Below, piece after piece: positions 1-7,899 of a DNA stretch of 10,852 bases. The DNA is from Acidobacteriota bacterium (lineage in GTDB: Bacteria; Acidobacteriota; Terriglobia; UBA7540), in contig JAKAWN010000216.1 of assembly GCA_021827245.1 (NCBI GenBank), positions 1-10,852 of the forward strand, given 5' to 3'. Positions within the stretch are counted from its first letter, which is position 1; each line of letters begins with the position of its first letter. Below the pieces are notes generated by a model. That model was not told the DNA's origin. It saw only the letters and a program-made list of their open reading frames with translations, and ran no database searches. A program made the position numbers and the translations under genes.

Positions 1-103
1 AACCTCAGTCGCCCTACGGGCTCCTTCGGCTAGCGGCAAAGAAAAACCAAAACCGGACAGATTATGTGCTATAAAAACCGGACATCTTCACGTGCTAAGA
101 ACA
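1..103. mobile_element. Terminal fragment of an IS21-type insertion sequence (outer end)
   Basis: Read on the minus strand from about position 103, the sequence begins TGTTCTTAGCACGTG and continues into GATGTCCGGTTTT. A second, related block (TAGCACATAATC then TGTCCGGTTTT) follows 25 bases further in. IS21-family elements start with TG, end with CA and carry repeated copies of the terminal motif inside each end, so this fits their outer boundary. Bases 1-40 include a small hairpin (GCCC-TAC-GGGC at 11-21) and would be internal to the element. The transposase genes and the other end would lie left of the window, so family assignment rests on the end structure alone, and the exact boundary near 103 is inferred. 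Confidence 0.5.
49..97. repeat. Two direct repeats of the IS terminal motif
   Basis: Copy one (49-71) reads AAAACCGGACA, then GATTAT, then GTGCTA. Copy two (74-97) reads AAAACCGGACA, then TCTTCAC, then GTGCTA. The outer blocks are identical and only the 6-7 base middle differs; the copies are offset by 25 bases. Repeats like this at element ends are typical transposase binding sites in IS21-type elements. The repeat is directly visible; the binding role is inferred. Confidence 0.7.
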
Positions 104-189
104 GAATTATCTCACAGCATTGAGCAATGATTTACGAATTTCGGCTGCTTTTTCCTGTATTTTTCTCACAACGGGCGGTGGGGAGGAAT

Positions 190-2340
190 CTACTTCGGCT
201 TCGTCACTTCCGATGGGACGGTATCCGCCTGCTGCAACAGAATCATGCTGCGTCCATCCACGCTTATCTTCTGGTTTGCCTTGCTGGTCTGGCTATGTTC
301 ACCGGAGAAGCCTCCGTGGGTGTCAAACATCCTGGTCCATCCACGCGCCCAATCCTCACCAGGCAAGACGAATTCGAGGGGCTGATCGTAGGCATTCAAA
401 ATCAGGTAGAAACTCTTGTCAACCACCTGTTCGCCATGGGGGCCGGGCGTGACGATGCCCTCGCCATTGAGGAACACGGCAAGCGATTTCGCAAAGCCAG
501 CCTGCCAGTCCCGCTCCGACATTTCGCGGCCGTCTGGCGTAAACCAGGCGATATCGCGTTCCCTTGATCCCCGCACTGACCGCCCTTCGAACCATCGTCT
601 TCGGCGGAAGACAGGATGCTCCTTCCGGAGGGCAACGAGCGCCCGGGTAAGGTCGAGCAGTTCTTTGTCCGCATTTTCCCAGTCGAACCATGTGAGTTCG
701 TTATCCTGGCAGTAGGCGTTGTTGTTGCCCCTCTGGGTCCGCCCGATTTCATCCCCGCCCAGCAGCATGGGAACGCCTTGCGACAATAAGAGGGTCGCCA
801 GGAAATTCCGCCTCTGCTGAGCACGCAAGGCCTTTACCTTCGGCCTGTCGGTGTGCCCTTCCACCCCACAGTTCCAGGAGCGGTTGTCGTCGGTTCCGTC
901 GCGATTTTCTTCGCCGTTTGCCTGGTTATGTTTCTCGTTGTAGGAAACCTGATCCCGCAGCGTGAAGCCGTCGTGCGCGGTCACAAAGTTGACGCTGGCG
1001 GTGGGCCGGCGGCCGCTCGATTCGTAGAGGTCGGAGCTGCCGGTCAGGCGGTACGCCAGCTCTGGAACCGTCTGGTCCTCGCCCCGCCAGTAGTCGCGCG
1101 CCGTGTCTCGATATTTGCCGTTCCATTCCGCCCAGCCCGGAGGAAAGTTGCCCACCTGGTAGCCGCCCTCGCCCAGGTCCCAGGGCTCGGCAATCAGCTT
1201 CACCTGTGAGATCACCGGGTCCTGGTGAACCACGTCGAAGAAAGCGCTCAGGCGGTCCACTTCGTGCAATTGCCGGGCCAGCGCTGAGGCCAGATCAAAG
1301 CGGAATCCGTCCACGTGCATCTCGAGCACCCAGTACCTCAAACTGTCCATGATCAATTGGATCGATCGGGGGTTCCGCATGTTAAGCGAATTTCCACATC
1401 CCGTGTAGTCCGTATAAAGGCGTGGATTGTCATCGTCCAGGCGGTAGTAGCTGGCGTTGTCAACGCCCCGAAAACAGAGCGTGGGACCCAGGTGATTGCC
1501 CTCCGCCGTGTGGTTGTAAACCACGTCGAGGATCACTTCGATCCCGACCCGGTGCAGAGCTTTCACCATGTTCTTGAATTCGTTCACCTGCCGCCCCAGC
1601 GCTCCCGCGCCGGCAAAACGAATGTCGGGAGCAAAATAGCCGATGGTGTTGTAGCCCCAATAATTGGTCAGGCCGCGCTCCGCCAGGCGCCGCTCGGTCA
1701 CCGAATGGTGAACCGGCATCAGTTCAACCGCAGTGATTCCGAGCGAGTGGAGGTGATCAAGGATGGCGGGGTGGGCCAGTCCGCTGTAATTTCCGCGCTG
1801 TTCCGCGGGAACCCTGGGATGGCGCGCAGTGATTCCCTTTACGTGGAGTTCGTAAATGATGGATTTGTGCAACGCAATCCGCGGCGGCTTGTCGTCCTCC
1901 CAATTGAAAGCGGGATCGATCACCACGCTTTTGGGCATGGCAGGAGCGCTGTCTCGTTCGTCCATTTTCAGGTCTTCGTCGGGATTTCCAGCCGGATAGC
2001 CGAACATGCTGTCGTCCCACTTCAGCACCCGGTCGATTGACTTGGCATAGGGATCGAGAAGCAACTTGGCAGGATTGAAACGGTGGCCCTTGGAAGGCTC
2101 GTAAGGGCCGCTTACACGATAGCCGTAACGTTGCCCGGGCACCACTTCGGGCAGATAGACATGCCAGACCTGGTCGGTCTGTTCAGTGAGGTTGATTCGC
2201 TCGATTTCCTTGTTTCCCCTTTCTCCATCAAACAGGCACAGCTCAACGCCAGTACCGTTCTCCGAAAACAGGGCGAAGTTAGTTCCTTTACCGTCCCACG
2301 TTGCGCCCAGCGGGTAAGGCCCTCCCGGCCAGACCTTCAT
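190..2340 (-). CDS. glgX: Glycogen debranching enzyme GlgX (GH13 isoamylase type)
   Basis: A 716-residue cytoplasmic enzyme that hydrolyses alpha-1,6 branch points of glycogen or its phosphorylase limit dextrins. The N-terminal ~100 residues form a CBM48-like domain ([20 protein letters not shown] at 4-23), followed by the GH13 barrel. All four conserved regions are present: DVVYNH at 272-277, the nucleophile D349 in GFRFDLA, the acid/base E385 in LIAEPWD, and D457 in VTAHDGF. The motif [13 protein letters not shown] (289-301) is typical of GlgX/TreX proteins. Length is close to the 650-720 residues usual for the family. The ATG at 2340 has a GGAGG ribosome binding site 6 bases upstream. No other glycogen gene is in the window, and the candidate promoter at 2413-2442 suggests separate transcription. 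The C-terminus appears complete although the IS end lies only 87 bases beyond the stop. GlgX versus TreX-like isoamylase cannot be separated here. Confidence 0.95.
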   Translation of the reverse strand: MKVWPGGPYPLGATWDGKGTNFALFSENGTGVELCLFDGERGNKEIERINLTEQTDQVWHVYLPEVVPGQRYGYRVSGPYEPSKGHRFNPAKLLLDPYAKSIDRVLKWDDSMFGYPAGNPDEDLKMDERDSAPAMPKSVVIDPAFNWEDDKPPRIALHKSIIYELHVKGITARHPRVPAEQRGNYSGLAHPAILDHLHSLGITAVELMPVHHSVTERRLAERGLTNYWGYNTIGYFAPDIRFAGAGALGRQVNEFKNMVKALHRVGIEVILDVVYNHTAEGNHLGPTLCFRGVDNASYYRLDDDNPRLYTDYTGCGNSLNMRNPRSIQLIMDSLRYWVLEMHVDGFRFDLASALARQLHEVDRLSAFFDVVHQDPVISQVKLIAEPWDLGEGGYQVGNFPPGWAEWNGKYRDTARDYWRGEDQTVPELAYRLTGSSDLYESSGRRPTASVNFVTAHDGFTLRDQVSYNEKHNQANGEENRDGTDDNRSWNCGVEGHTDRPKVKALRAQQRRNFLATLLLSQGVPMLLGGDEIGRTQRGNNNAYCQDNELTWFDWENADKELLDLTRALVALRKEHPVFRRRRWFEGRSVRGSRERDIAWFTPDGREMSERDWQAGFAKSLAVFLNGEGIVTPGPHGEQVVDKSFYLILNAYDQPLEFVLPGEDWARGWTRMFDTHGGFSGEHSQTSKANQKISVDGRSMILLQQADTVPSEVTKPK

Positions 2341-2681
2341 GCGAGCCTCCGGACTCTTACCGATTCATGTCTCGAACTGCACGACTGCAGTGGGAATTCG
2401 ACTTCACCAATGATTATCGAATGAATGGCTTGCCGAGTACAAACGCTGCTATGGTTGGCCGGTTCGGAAACCCATGACGCAGGAAAATGAGGGACGAGGA
2501 GCTAATCTTGGGAGGAGCTTGTTGAAAAGCGCCAGGAACATCTGTCAGTGTGTGGTGTTTTGTATTGGTGAACTGACGACATTTGTAGATATGACCGCAA
2601 TGCCGAGGACTAACGCACATAAGAGGAGAGATCAACGCAGTATGAGGATGAAAATCAGTCCTCCGCTCGAAGCAGCTTTTA
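2341..2681. other. Non-coding gap between glgX and the secreted protein gene
   Basis: This 341-base stretch is visibly richer in A and T than the flanking genes. Open frames exist on both strands, but their translations are low in hydrophobic core residues and resemble no family, and the minus-strand one overlaps the neighbouring gene. Apart from the glgX ribosome binding site and a candidate promoter I see no RNA gene, riboswitch or repeat here. Confidence 0.6.
2413..2442 (-). promoter_or_regulatory. Candidate sigma-70 promoter of glgX
   Basis: On the minus strand TTGTAC (2442-2437) and GATAAT (2418-2413) are separated by 18 bases. The -10 box matches 5 of 6 consensus bases, but the -35 matches only 3 of 6. 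Transcription would begin near 2406, giving a leader of about 65 bases before the glgX ATG. Placement and spacing are reasonable; the weak -35 keeps confidence low. Confidence 0.35.
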
Positions 2682-3503
2682 CTAATACGGGATGTCGTGC
2701 TCGCTTTCAAGCTGGAGTCCTTGAGGAGTGATTTTGTAAGTTTTCTCATGCCTGGGCGGCAGATGGCCTAACTGGGTCTCACGGACGTATTCACTCTCAT
2801 TCAAGTAGCTGATGACAAGCATATTGTTATTCACTGTGAGATTTCCGCCAAAGAGGTTCTCGGTCGTCCATTGGGATTTCAAGTCTTTCCCGTCGAACGT
2901 GTACAGGACAGCGGTCAGGCGGCGATGGCTCATTCCCAACCTCCAGCCGTAAGCAAGAAAGCGAAAATCGCCTGCCTCTGAGGGAGGCAAAATCACGTAA
3001 TGGAGGTCCGTGCGCGGCACAAAGTGACTGATTGTAACTTCGCGGCTGTGACCGTTTTGATTTTCATAGATCGCAAGTACATTGACACGCCAGATGTCGC
3101 TCCAACCAAGAGTGTAACCGGCGCCGATCAATTCCACGTTTTTCCAGGGCGCTACAAAGACGGAAGGGGTTCCAGCCGCCGGGTACTGTAACTGTGAAAA
3201 AACCTGCTCAAGCTCGCGACGCACCTGGACGATATTCGGCGAGCGATTGGCGATCCACGTGGTCAGATGGCTCACAACAAGTTTCTGAATTTCATCCGTG
3301 ATAGGTTTTGCCTCATCAACGTCGAGTCCATAGAGTTGTTTCCCCAGAGACTCGACTTTCTCTGCGAGCCCGGGTGGCTCTTTTTGTTCCTTTTTCTTGC
3401 GCGCCTGCGCCGTCCCGGTGCCGAATACGATGGCGGCAATCAGCAGGCCCGCAAGGATTCCAGCCGATCGAATGTTTCGTGATTGATCTTGTTGTTCCGC
3501 CAC
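2682..3503 (-). CDS. Secreted or membrane-anchored protein of unknown function
   Basis: I do not recognise this 273-residue protein. The open frame extends upstream into selA, but the likely start is the GTG at 3503: upstream of it lies CAGGGAGGCCAGGG, with GGAGG 10 bases and AGGG 4 bases away, and it sits just before an export signal. Residues 14-34 are hydrophobic (AGILAGLLIAAIVFGTGTAQA) with a signal-peptidase-I-like TAQA before a basic stretch RKKKEQKE. Residues about 47-100 look helical; the rest alternates hydrophobic residues and aromatics as in a beta-rich exported domain (PSVFVAPWKNVEL, FRFLAYGWRLGM, KTYKITPQGLQLE). No catalytic motif or cysteine pattern is visible. It follows selA by 79 bases on the same strand, so co-transcription is possible, but I see no functional link to selenium. 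Starting further upstream would put coding sequence inside selA and lose the N-terminal signal. Confidence 0.7.
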   Translation of the reverse strand: MAEQQDQSRNIRSAGILAGLLIAAIVFGTGTAQARKKKEQKEPPGLAEKVESLGKQLYGLDVDEAKPITDEIQKLVVSHLTTWIANRSPNIVQVRRELEQVFSQLQYPAAGTPSVFVAPWKNVELIGAGYTLGWSDIWRVNVLAIYENQNGHSREVTISHFVPRTDLHYVILPPSEAGDFRFLAYGWRLGMSHRRLTAVLYTFDGKDLKSQWTTENLFGGNLTVNNNMLVISYLNESEYVRETQLGHLPPRHEKTYKITPQGLQLESEHDIPY

Positions 3504-3527
3504 TTTACCCTGGCCTCCCTGACAGTC

Positions 3528-3576
3528 ATCCTGTGAAATGGGACTGAATCTCCCCTTGTCCTTAGATGCACAGGAT
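3528..3576. repeat. 8-bp inverted repeat between selA and the downstream gene
   Basis: ATCCTGTG (3528-3535) and CACAGGAT (3569-3576) are perfect inverted copies separated by 33 bases, in the short gap between the selA stop and the GTG of the next gene. There is no T-run after either arm, so this is not a classical terminator. It could be an mRNA stem between the two cistrons or chance. Confidence 0.4.
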
Positions 3577-3582
3577 CTCGGT

Positions 3583-4980
3583 TTACGCAATCTTCTTGAA
3601 TGCTCGAAGGATCTCCTCATCCTGGTCTTCAAACACCGTGCGAAGGTCCAGCAATAGCCGGCCGCGCTCCACGCGGGCAATGATGGGCGGCTTATTCTGC
3701 CGGAGCGCGGATTCAATTTCCTGTGCGCTCAGCTTGCGATGATGAACCGCAATCAGTCTGGCGGGCAACGACCGCGCCGGTGTTGAGCCGCCGCCAATCA
3801 CCGATTCGCCATCCTCAACTCGGGCAGAAATGGAGGGCAGTTCCGCCAGTTTCTCGGCAAGAGAGACCGCCCGCGCCGCAAGCTCTCTGATCGGCAGCCG
3901 GATCATGCGCAGCGCCGGGACGTCATCCATTTTCCCGTCAAGATAGAACCGGATTGTCGCTTCGAGTGCCGCGATGGTCAGCTTGTCTACGCGCAGCGCG
4001 CGGAACAGCGGATTCCTGCGGATGCGATCTACGAGTTCCGTCTTGCCGGTAATCAGGCCGGCCTGCGGACCTCCCAGCAGTTTGTCTCCGCTGAAGGTCA
4101 CCACGTCCGCGCCTTCTTTCAGGCTTGTTCCGACCGGTGGTTCGTCCTGAATGCCGAAAGAACTGAGATCAGCCATACAACCGCTGCCCAGATCTTCGAT
4201 CAGGGGCAGGTAATGCTGGTGTGCCAGCCCCGCCAGTTCCGCCACTGTAACCCTTTCTGTGAATCCCACAATGCGAAAGTTGCTGGGGTGAACACGCAGC
4301 AGCGCCTTCGTGTTGTCGTTGATCGCGTCGGCGTAATCGGCCAGCCGTGTCCGGTTGGTGGTGCCCACTTCCCTCAGAACGGCTCCGCTTTTCGCGCAGA
4401 TGTCCGGAATGCGGAAGGAACCTCCGATCTCAATAAGTTCCCCCCGCGAGACGACGATCTCGCCACCCGCGGCAAGCGTATTCAACGTGAGAAACACGGC
4501 CGCGGCGTTGTTATTCACCGCCAGAGTCCGCTCGGCGCCCACCAGTTGCGCAAGCAGGCTGTCCGTATGCGTGTCGCGCTTTCCCCGCCGTCCCTCTTCA
4601 AGATCGTATTCGAGGTTCGAATAGCTGCTGGCGATTTCGACCAGGTGCTCCAGGGCCTGGCGAGCGATAGGCGCACGGCCCAGGTTGGTGTGGAGAATCA
4701 CCCCGGTGGCGTTGATGACGGGTTGGAGCGAATATCCTGCCAGGGCTCTGGCAGTCGAGACGATTTCCTCCTCCACCTTCTCGGGCGAGAAGGTCGTGGT
4801 GGTCCCGTTCATAATTCCTTCCCGCAAACCCCGCAAGACATTCCGGGCGGCATGGACGACAACCCGGTGGCCCAGTTCGCCTTCGAGATGGCGGAGAGTC
4901 CTGCTACCCAGCAATTCATCGACGGACGGAATCCGGCGAAGCAATTCCTTCACAGTATTTGCATCGCCCTTTGTTTCCAT
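3583..4980 (-). CDS. selA: L-seryl-tRNA(Sec) selenium transferase (selenocysteine synthase)
   Basis: A cytoplasmic PLP enzyme that converts seryl-tRNA(Sec) to selenocysteinyl-tRNA(Sec) using selenophosphate. From the start chosen here the protein has 465 residues; E. coli SelA has 463. Family blocks appear in order: PVINATGVILHTNLGRA (87-103), the EYDLEEGRRGKRD block, VNNNAAAVFL, VSRGELIEIGGSFRIPD, EVGTTNRT, LIEDLGSG, and FSGDKLLGGPQAG, in which K300 is the expected PLP lysine. It ends with RVERGRLLLDLRTVFEDQDE. I prefer the ATG at 4980, which has GGGAG 8 bases upstream and gives a family-typical N-terminus (METKGDANTVKELL), over an in-frame ATG at 5022 that has no ribosome binding site. selB, selC and selD are not in the window, nor is an obvious selenoprotein. 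The gene is divergent from purH. Confidence 0.95.
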   Translation of the reverse strand: METKGDANTVKELLRRIPSVDELLGSRTLRHLEGELGHRVVVHAARNVLRGLREGIMNGTTTTFSPEKVEEEIVSTARALAGYSLQPVINATGVILHTNLGRAPIARQALEHLVEIASSYSNLEYDLEEGRRGKRDTHTDSLLAQLVGAERTLAVNNNAAAVFLTLNTLAAGGEIVVSRGELIEIGGSFRIPDICAKSGAVLREVGTTNRTRLADYADAINDNTKALLRVHPSNFRIVGFTERVTVAELAGLAHQHYLPLIEDLGSGCMADLSSFGIQDEPPVGTSLKEGADVVTFSGDKLLGGPQAGLITGKTELVDRIRRNPLFRALRVDKLTIAALEATIRFYLDGKMDDVPALRMIRLPIRELAARAVSLAEKLAELPSISARVEDGESVIGGGSTPARSLPARLIAVHHRKLSAQEIESALRQNKPPIIARVERGRLLLDLRTVFEDQDEEILRAFKKIA

Positions 4981-5072
4981 TGAAGGCGCTCCCGGGCCCG
5001 CTGGCAAGACCGCAAGGCTCATTGAAACAATGCATGGTCATTTCAACACATAAGAGGAAGGAGGGTCAACCT

Positions 5073-5213
5073 GTGCAGCCTTGGAGGTGGCCCTGGGGAG
5101 GCAGTCACCACGAGGACCCTTTGTTTTGGTGCATCCTGCCTGGCGGCGTTATAATGACGTATCCGGCACTCCCGATGTTGAATCCAAATCACAAATCTCA
5201 GGAATTTTCATGA
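5073..5213 (+). CDS. Possible short upstream ORF (46 aa) overlapping the purH start
   Basis: A GTG at 5073 is preceded by AAGGAGG (5058-5064) with an 8-base spacer, an almost ideal ribosome binding site. The frame ends at a TGA (5211-5213) that overlaps the purH start codon as ATGA, the arrangement seen in translational coupling. The predicted peptide begins VQPWRWPWGG and has four tryptophans in its first 19 residues. No family is recognised. Against it: the best purH promoter (-10 at 5150-5155) lies inside this ORF, and a transcript from there would lack its start. It may be a leader peptide on a longer transcript, or a coincidence. Confidence 0.22.
   Translation: MQPWRWPWGGSHHEDPLFWCILPGGVIMTYPALPMLNPNHKSQEFS
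5126..5155 (+). promoter_or_regulatory. Candidate sigma-70 promoter of purH
   Basis: A perfect TATAAT lies at 5150-5155, with TTGGTG at 5126-5131 as a partial -35 box 18 bases upstream. Transcription would begin near 5162, leaving a leader of about 48 bases ahead of the purH ATG. No PurR-like palindrome or purine riboswitch fold is evident. Confidence 0.5.
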
Positions 5214-6760
5214 AACCAATCACTCGTGCATTGCTCAGCGTCAGCGATAAGACCGGAATCGTCGACTTCGCTGCCGGACTCGAAGAACTCGGTGTCGAAA
5301 TTGTCTCAACGGGCGGCACCGCAAAGCTGCTCCGCGAGAAAGGCGTCAAAGTTCGCGATGTTTCAGAACTCACCGGTTTTCCGGAGATGCTTGACGGTCG
5401 CGTCAAGACGCTGCATCCCAAGGTCCACGGCGGCATCCTGGCCATCCGGTCGAATCCAGGCCATGTGGCAGCATTGAAAGAACACCAGATCAGCACGATC
5501 GACCTTGTCGCCGTCAACCTCTATCCCTTCGAAAAGACGGCCGCCAAACCCGGCGTGGAATTCGCGGAGTTGATCGAAAACATCGATATCGGGGGCCCCA
5601 CGATGATTCGATCGGCCGCCAAGAATTTTGAAGATGTCGCCGTCGTAGTTGACCCGGCGGACTACACAAGCGTCGTTGAGGAAGCCCGCAAGAATGGCGG
5701 GCTTGAGCGCGAAACTCGTCTGCGCCTGGCGCGCAAGGCATTTGCCACCACCGCGACCTATGACGGTTTCATTTCCACTACCTTGCAGCAGCGCGCGGAG
5801 CCGGGCCTGCCAGCAAACCTCCATCTGAATTTCCAGAAGGTCATGGATTTGCGCTATGGCGAAAACCCTCACCAGAGCGCAGCGCTCTATCGCAACAACG
5901 CCGCCGGCGGCCGGGGACTTGCAAACGCTCCCCAACTTCATGGCAAGGAACTTTCCTACAACAATCTGGTGGATCTGGAAGCGGCCTGGCGGCTGGCGCA
6001 GGAATTCACGGAGCCGGTGACAGCCATCATCAAGCATACCAATCCCTGCGGCATTGCCATCGGCAAGACATTGGTGGAAAGTTACCGAAGGGCGCTTTCC
6101 GCAGATCCGGTCTCGTCCTTTGGCTCGGTGATCGCGGTGAACCGCAAACTTGATCTGGCGACGGCTGAGGAAATGGCCGAATTGTTTGTTGAAGCGATCA
6201 TCGCGCCGGGATTTGACGTCGACGCCCTCGAGCGGCTGAAGGCCAGGAAAAACCTGCGCCTGATCGACATGTCGGCGATGGCGGGTGACGAATATGGTCT
6301 GCAACTGAAGAGTGTGGGTGGCGGGCTGCTGGTCCAGACTCCGGACACCATGGTAGCCAGGCCTGAGGATTGGAAATGCGCGACCAAACGCAAGCCTACG
6401 CAAGAAGAGATGCGCGCGCTGGCGTTTGCCTGGCGAGTGGTGAAGCATGTCAAGTCCAACGCGATTGTTTTCGGGCGTGATGGCATGATAGTAGGAGTCG
6501 GCGCCGGCCAGATGAGCCGCGTGGATTCCGTCAAGCTGGCGGCCATGAAAGCCCGCGACCTCAAGCATGATCTGAAAGGAACGGTGGTGGCTTCCGATGC
6601 TTTCTTCCCCTTCCCGGACGGCGTGGAAGAAGCCGCCAAAAACGGCGCCACAGCCGTGGTCCAGCCGGGCGGTTCAGTTCGCGATCATGAAGTGGTTGAA
6701 GCCGCTGATCGCCTGGGCATGGCCATGATGATGACCGGCATCCGGCACTTCCGCCACTGA
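5210..6760 (+). CDS. purH: Bifunctional AICAR formyltransferase / IMP cyclohydrolase PurH
   Basis: This 516-residue cytoplasmic enzyme catalyses the last two steps of de novo purine synthesis: formylation of AICAR by 10-formyl-THF and closure of FAICAR to IMP. The N-terminal cyclohydrolase (MGS-like) domain shows [16 protein letters not shown] (6-21), [11 protein letters not shown] (31-41), [18 protein letters not shown] (61-78) and NLYPFEKT. The transformylase domain follows with [16 protein letters not shown] (212-227), [14 protein letters not shown] and IIKHTNPCG (273-281), holding the catalytic Lys-His pair K275-H276. It ends with [14 protein letters not shown], the [10 protein letters not shown] block and MTGIRHFRH, the usual C-terminus. 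The ATG at 5210 is chosen because AGGA lies 7 bases upstream and the N-terminus then matches the family; an in-frame ATG at 5081 would add 43 unrelated residues. Length is normal. Confidence 0.97.
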   Translation: MKPITRALLSVSDKTGIVDFAAGLEELGVEIVSTGGTAKLLREKGVKVRDVSELTGFPEMLDGRVKTLHPKVHGGILAIRSNPGHVAALKEHQISTIDLVAVNLYPFEKTAAKPGVEFAELIENIDIGGPTMIRSAAKNFEDVAVVVDPADYTSVVEEARKNGGLERETRLRLARKAFATTATYDGFISTTLQQRAEPGLPANLHLNFQKVMDLRYGENPHQSAALYRNNAAGGRGLANAPQLHGKELSYNNLVDLEAAWRLAQEFTEPVTAIIKHTNPCGIAIGKTLVESYRRALSADPVSSFGSVIAVNRKLDLATAEEMAELFVEAIIAPGFDVDALERLKARKNLRLIDMSAMAGDEYGLQLKSVGGGLLVQTPDTMVARPEDWKCATKRKPTQEEMRALAFAWRVVKHVKSNAIVFGRDGMIVGVGAGQMSRVDSVKLAAMKARDLKHDLKGTVVASDAFFPFPDGVEEAAKNGATAVVQPGGSVRDHEVVEAADRLGMAMMMTGIRHFRH

Positions 6761-6929
6761 TTCCGTGCAGCAGCAACTGGCATCCACGGTCAGCGTTCTG
6801 AGTGCCGGCCGTGATTCTTTGCGCCTGAAGATTTCACGGTCAAATCCAACTGCGACATAGTCAACGGCTCGGCTCCGCTCGAAGCAGTGAGAAGCAACCA
6901 ATAGGAGGCTGCTTTTCTACAGTTTGATT

Positions 6930-7661
6930 ATGGACTGGGTGACGCTGCAGGTACTGGGTGTGCTTCTTCTTGCTGCGCTGATTCGTTCGGCGTTTGGATT
7001 TGGCGAAGCCTTGGTGGCTGTGCCACTACTTGCCCTGATCATGCCGGTCAAATCAGCGGCGCCCGTTGCGGTCCTGGTCTCCATCACCATAGCCGGCGTC
7101 GTGCTTGTGCAGGATTGGTCCGAGGTTCACGTGCGCAGCGCCGGATGGCTCGTGCTCCCGACTTTGCTAGGTATCCCCTTGGGCCTGCTGCTCCTCGCCA
7201 AGGTAGCTGAGCCAATCGTGAAGGCGATCCTCGCGATTGTGATCATCGCCTTTTCGACATACTCCCTGCTGGGCGGGAGGCGGCCTGCGCTGAAGGACGA
7301 CCGTCTGGCATGGGTGTTCGGATTCAGCGCCGGAGTGCTCGGCGGTGCATATGGCATGAATGGACCGCCGCTCGTGATTTATGGCGTGCTCCGCGGGTGG
7401 TCGCCCAGGCACTTCCGGGCGACCTTGCAAGGGTACTTTTTTCCGGCGAGCCTGGTGGTCATGGGCGGTTACTGGCTGGCGGGGTTATGGACCGCCACAG
7501 TGACTCGCTACTACCTCGTATCGCTCCCCTTGGTGCTGGCAGCGATCTTCGCCGGGCGAGCCATCAATCGCCGAATGCGCAGCCACCGGTTCCTCTTTTA
7601 CATGCACGTTGGTCTCGCCGTCATTGGAGCGGTACTGCTGTTGCAGGCTTTGCGCGGGTAG
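6930..7661 (+). CDS. TauE/SafE (TSUP) family membrane permease
   Basis: A 243-residue inner-membrane protein with about seven to eight hydrophobic segments and short loops. The N-terminal half carries the repeat signature RSAFGFGEALVAVPLL (19-34), and the second half its counterpart GAYGMNGPPLVIYG (140-153), as expected for TauE/SafE (formerly DUF81) proteins built of two related halves. Known members export sulfite or sulfoacetate or move other organic anions; the substrate cannot be inferred here because no sulfur-metabolism gene is adjacent. The start is uncertain: an AGGAGG at 6903-6908 is 21 bases from this ATG and 15 from an in-frame TTG at 6924, both long spacings. I kept the ATG because it gives MDWVTLQVLG, a typical beginning. 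It lies 169 bases after purH with no clear terminator between, so read-through is possible. Confidence 0.85.
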   Translation: MDWVTLQVLGVLLLAALIRSAFGFGEALVAVPLLALIMPVKSAAPVAVLVSITIAGVVLVQDWSEVHVRSAGWLVLPTLLGIPLGLLLLAKVAEPIVKAILAIVIIAFSTYSLLGGRRPALKDDRLAWVFGFSAGVLGGAYGMNGPPLVIYGVLRGWSPRHFRATLQGYFFPASLVVMGGYWLAGLWTATVTRYYLVSLPLVLAAIFAGRAINRRMRSHRFLFYMHVGLAVIGAVLLLQALRG

Positions 7662-7714
7662 ACTGCGGGTGCAAAGTTCCTGTGGCGTACGTTCTAACAA
7701 GTTGCTGAATAACG

Positions 7715-7746
7715 TGTAGAGGCGGCTTTGTGCCGCCATGCACCGA
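7715..7746 (+). repeat. Palindromic repeat, copy 1
   Basis: The core is GGCGGC (7721-7726), TTTGT, GCCGCC (7732-7737), preceded by TGTAGA and followed by ATGCACCGA. It matches copy 2 at 28 of 32 positions and the two start 38 bases apart. The stem is perfect and the loop is five bases. Confidence 0.75.
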
Positions 7747-7752
7747 AAAACT

Positions 7753-7784
7753 TGTAGCGGCGGCTTTATGCCGCCACACACCGA
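7753..7784 (+). repeat. Palindromic repeat, copy 2
   Basis: The core is GGCGGC (7759-7764), TTTAT, GCCGCC (7770-7775), preceded by TGTAGC and followed by ACACACCGA. All four differences from copy 1 fall outside the stem arms, in the loop or flanks, so the hairpin is preserved. Confidence 0.75.
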
Positions 7785-7800
7785 TTGCAAAGGCCGAAGT

Positions 7801-7822
7801 CATGGCGACCTAAAGTCGCCGC
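7801..7822 (-). repeat. Palindromic repeat, copy 3 (inverted orientation)
   Basis: Read on the minus strand this is GC, GGCGAC, TTTAG, GTCGCC, ATG, aligning with copies 1 and 2. One stem position has changed from G to A and its partner from C to T, so pairing is kept. That compensatory change suggests the hairpin or palindrome itself is maintained. Confidence 0.65.
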
Positions 7823-7899
7823 AAGGATCAGGTACGAGGATTTTCAGCAACCTGCTGAAGGATCCACTGAGCGCTGCCCGTGGCGTTCACAAGCCGGAC

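Larger units (their letters stand above)
7696..7859. repeat. Composite repeat region flanked by inverted copies
   Basis: AACAAGTTGCTGAAT (7696-7710) is an imperfect inverted copy of the sequence at 7842-7856; over the 11-base core (7699-7709 and 7843-7853) there is one mismatch. The right arm is also a perfect hairpin by itself: TTCAGCA (7843-7849), ACC, TGCTGAA (7853-7859). Between the arms lie three copies of a short palindrome, described separately. The block fills most of the gap between two convergent genes and could end transcription from both sides, although no T-run follows. It resembles REP-type clusters or a small non-autonomous element; no coding sequence is evident inside it. Confidence 0.6.

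Noticed and set aside
107..292. Minus-strand frame overlapping the 3' end of glgX, ending in a plausible helical tail (VVRKIQEKAAEIRKSLLNAV)
   Set aside because: It has no ATG, GTG or TTG start between the upstream stop and the tail, and glgX itself ends normally in its own frame. A decayed remnant is possible but unsupported.
2414..2749. 111-codon minus-strand frame across the glgX upstream gap
   Set aside because: It overlaps the end of the exported protein gene, lacks a convincing ribosome binding site, and its Ser/Lys/Arg/His-rich translation looks non-coding.
4600..4630. GGTTCGA motif resembling a tRNA T-arm, considered as a possible selC
   Set aside because: It lies within conserved selA coding sequence (EYDLEEG region) and no acceptor or anticodon stems surround it.
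5064..5069. TTGACC on the minus strand as a -35 box for selA
   Set aside because: At 17 bases spacing the -10 position reads TTGAAA, only 3 of 6 matches, so I did not call a promoter.
5363..6568. Long 401-codon minus-strand frame inside purH
   Set aside because: It is antisense to an unambiguous purH in high-GC DNA, and its translation matches no family.
7715..7822. CRISPR array
   Set aside because: Only three copies, one inverted, with spacers of unequal length and no cas gene; these are palindromic intergenic repeats.
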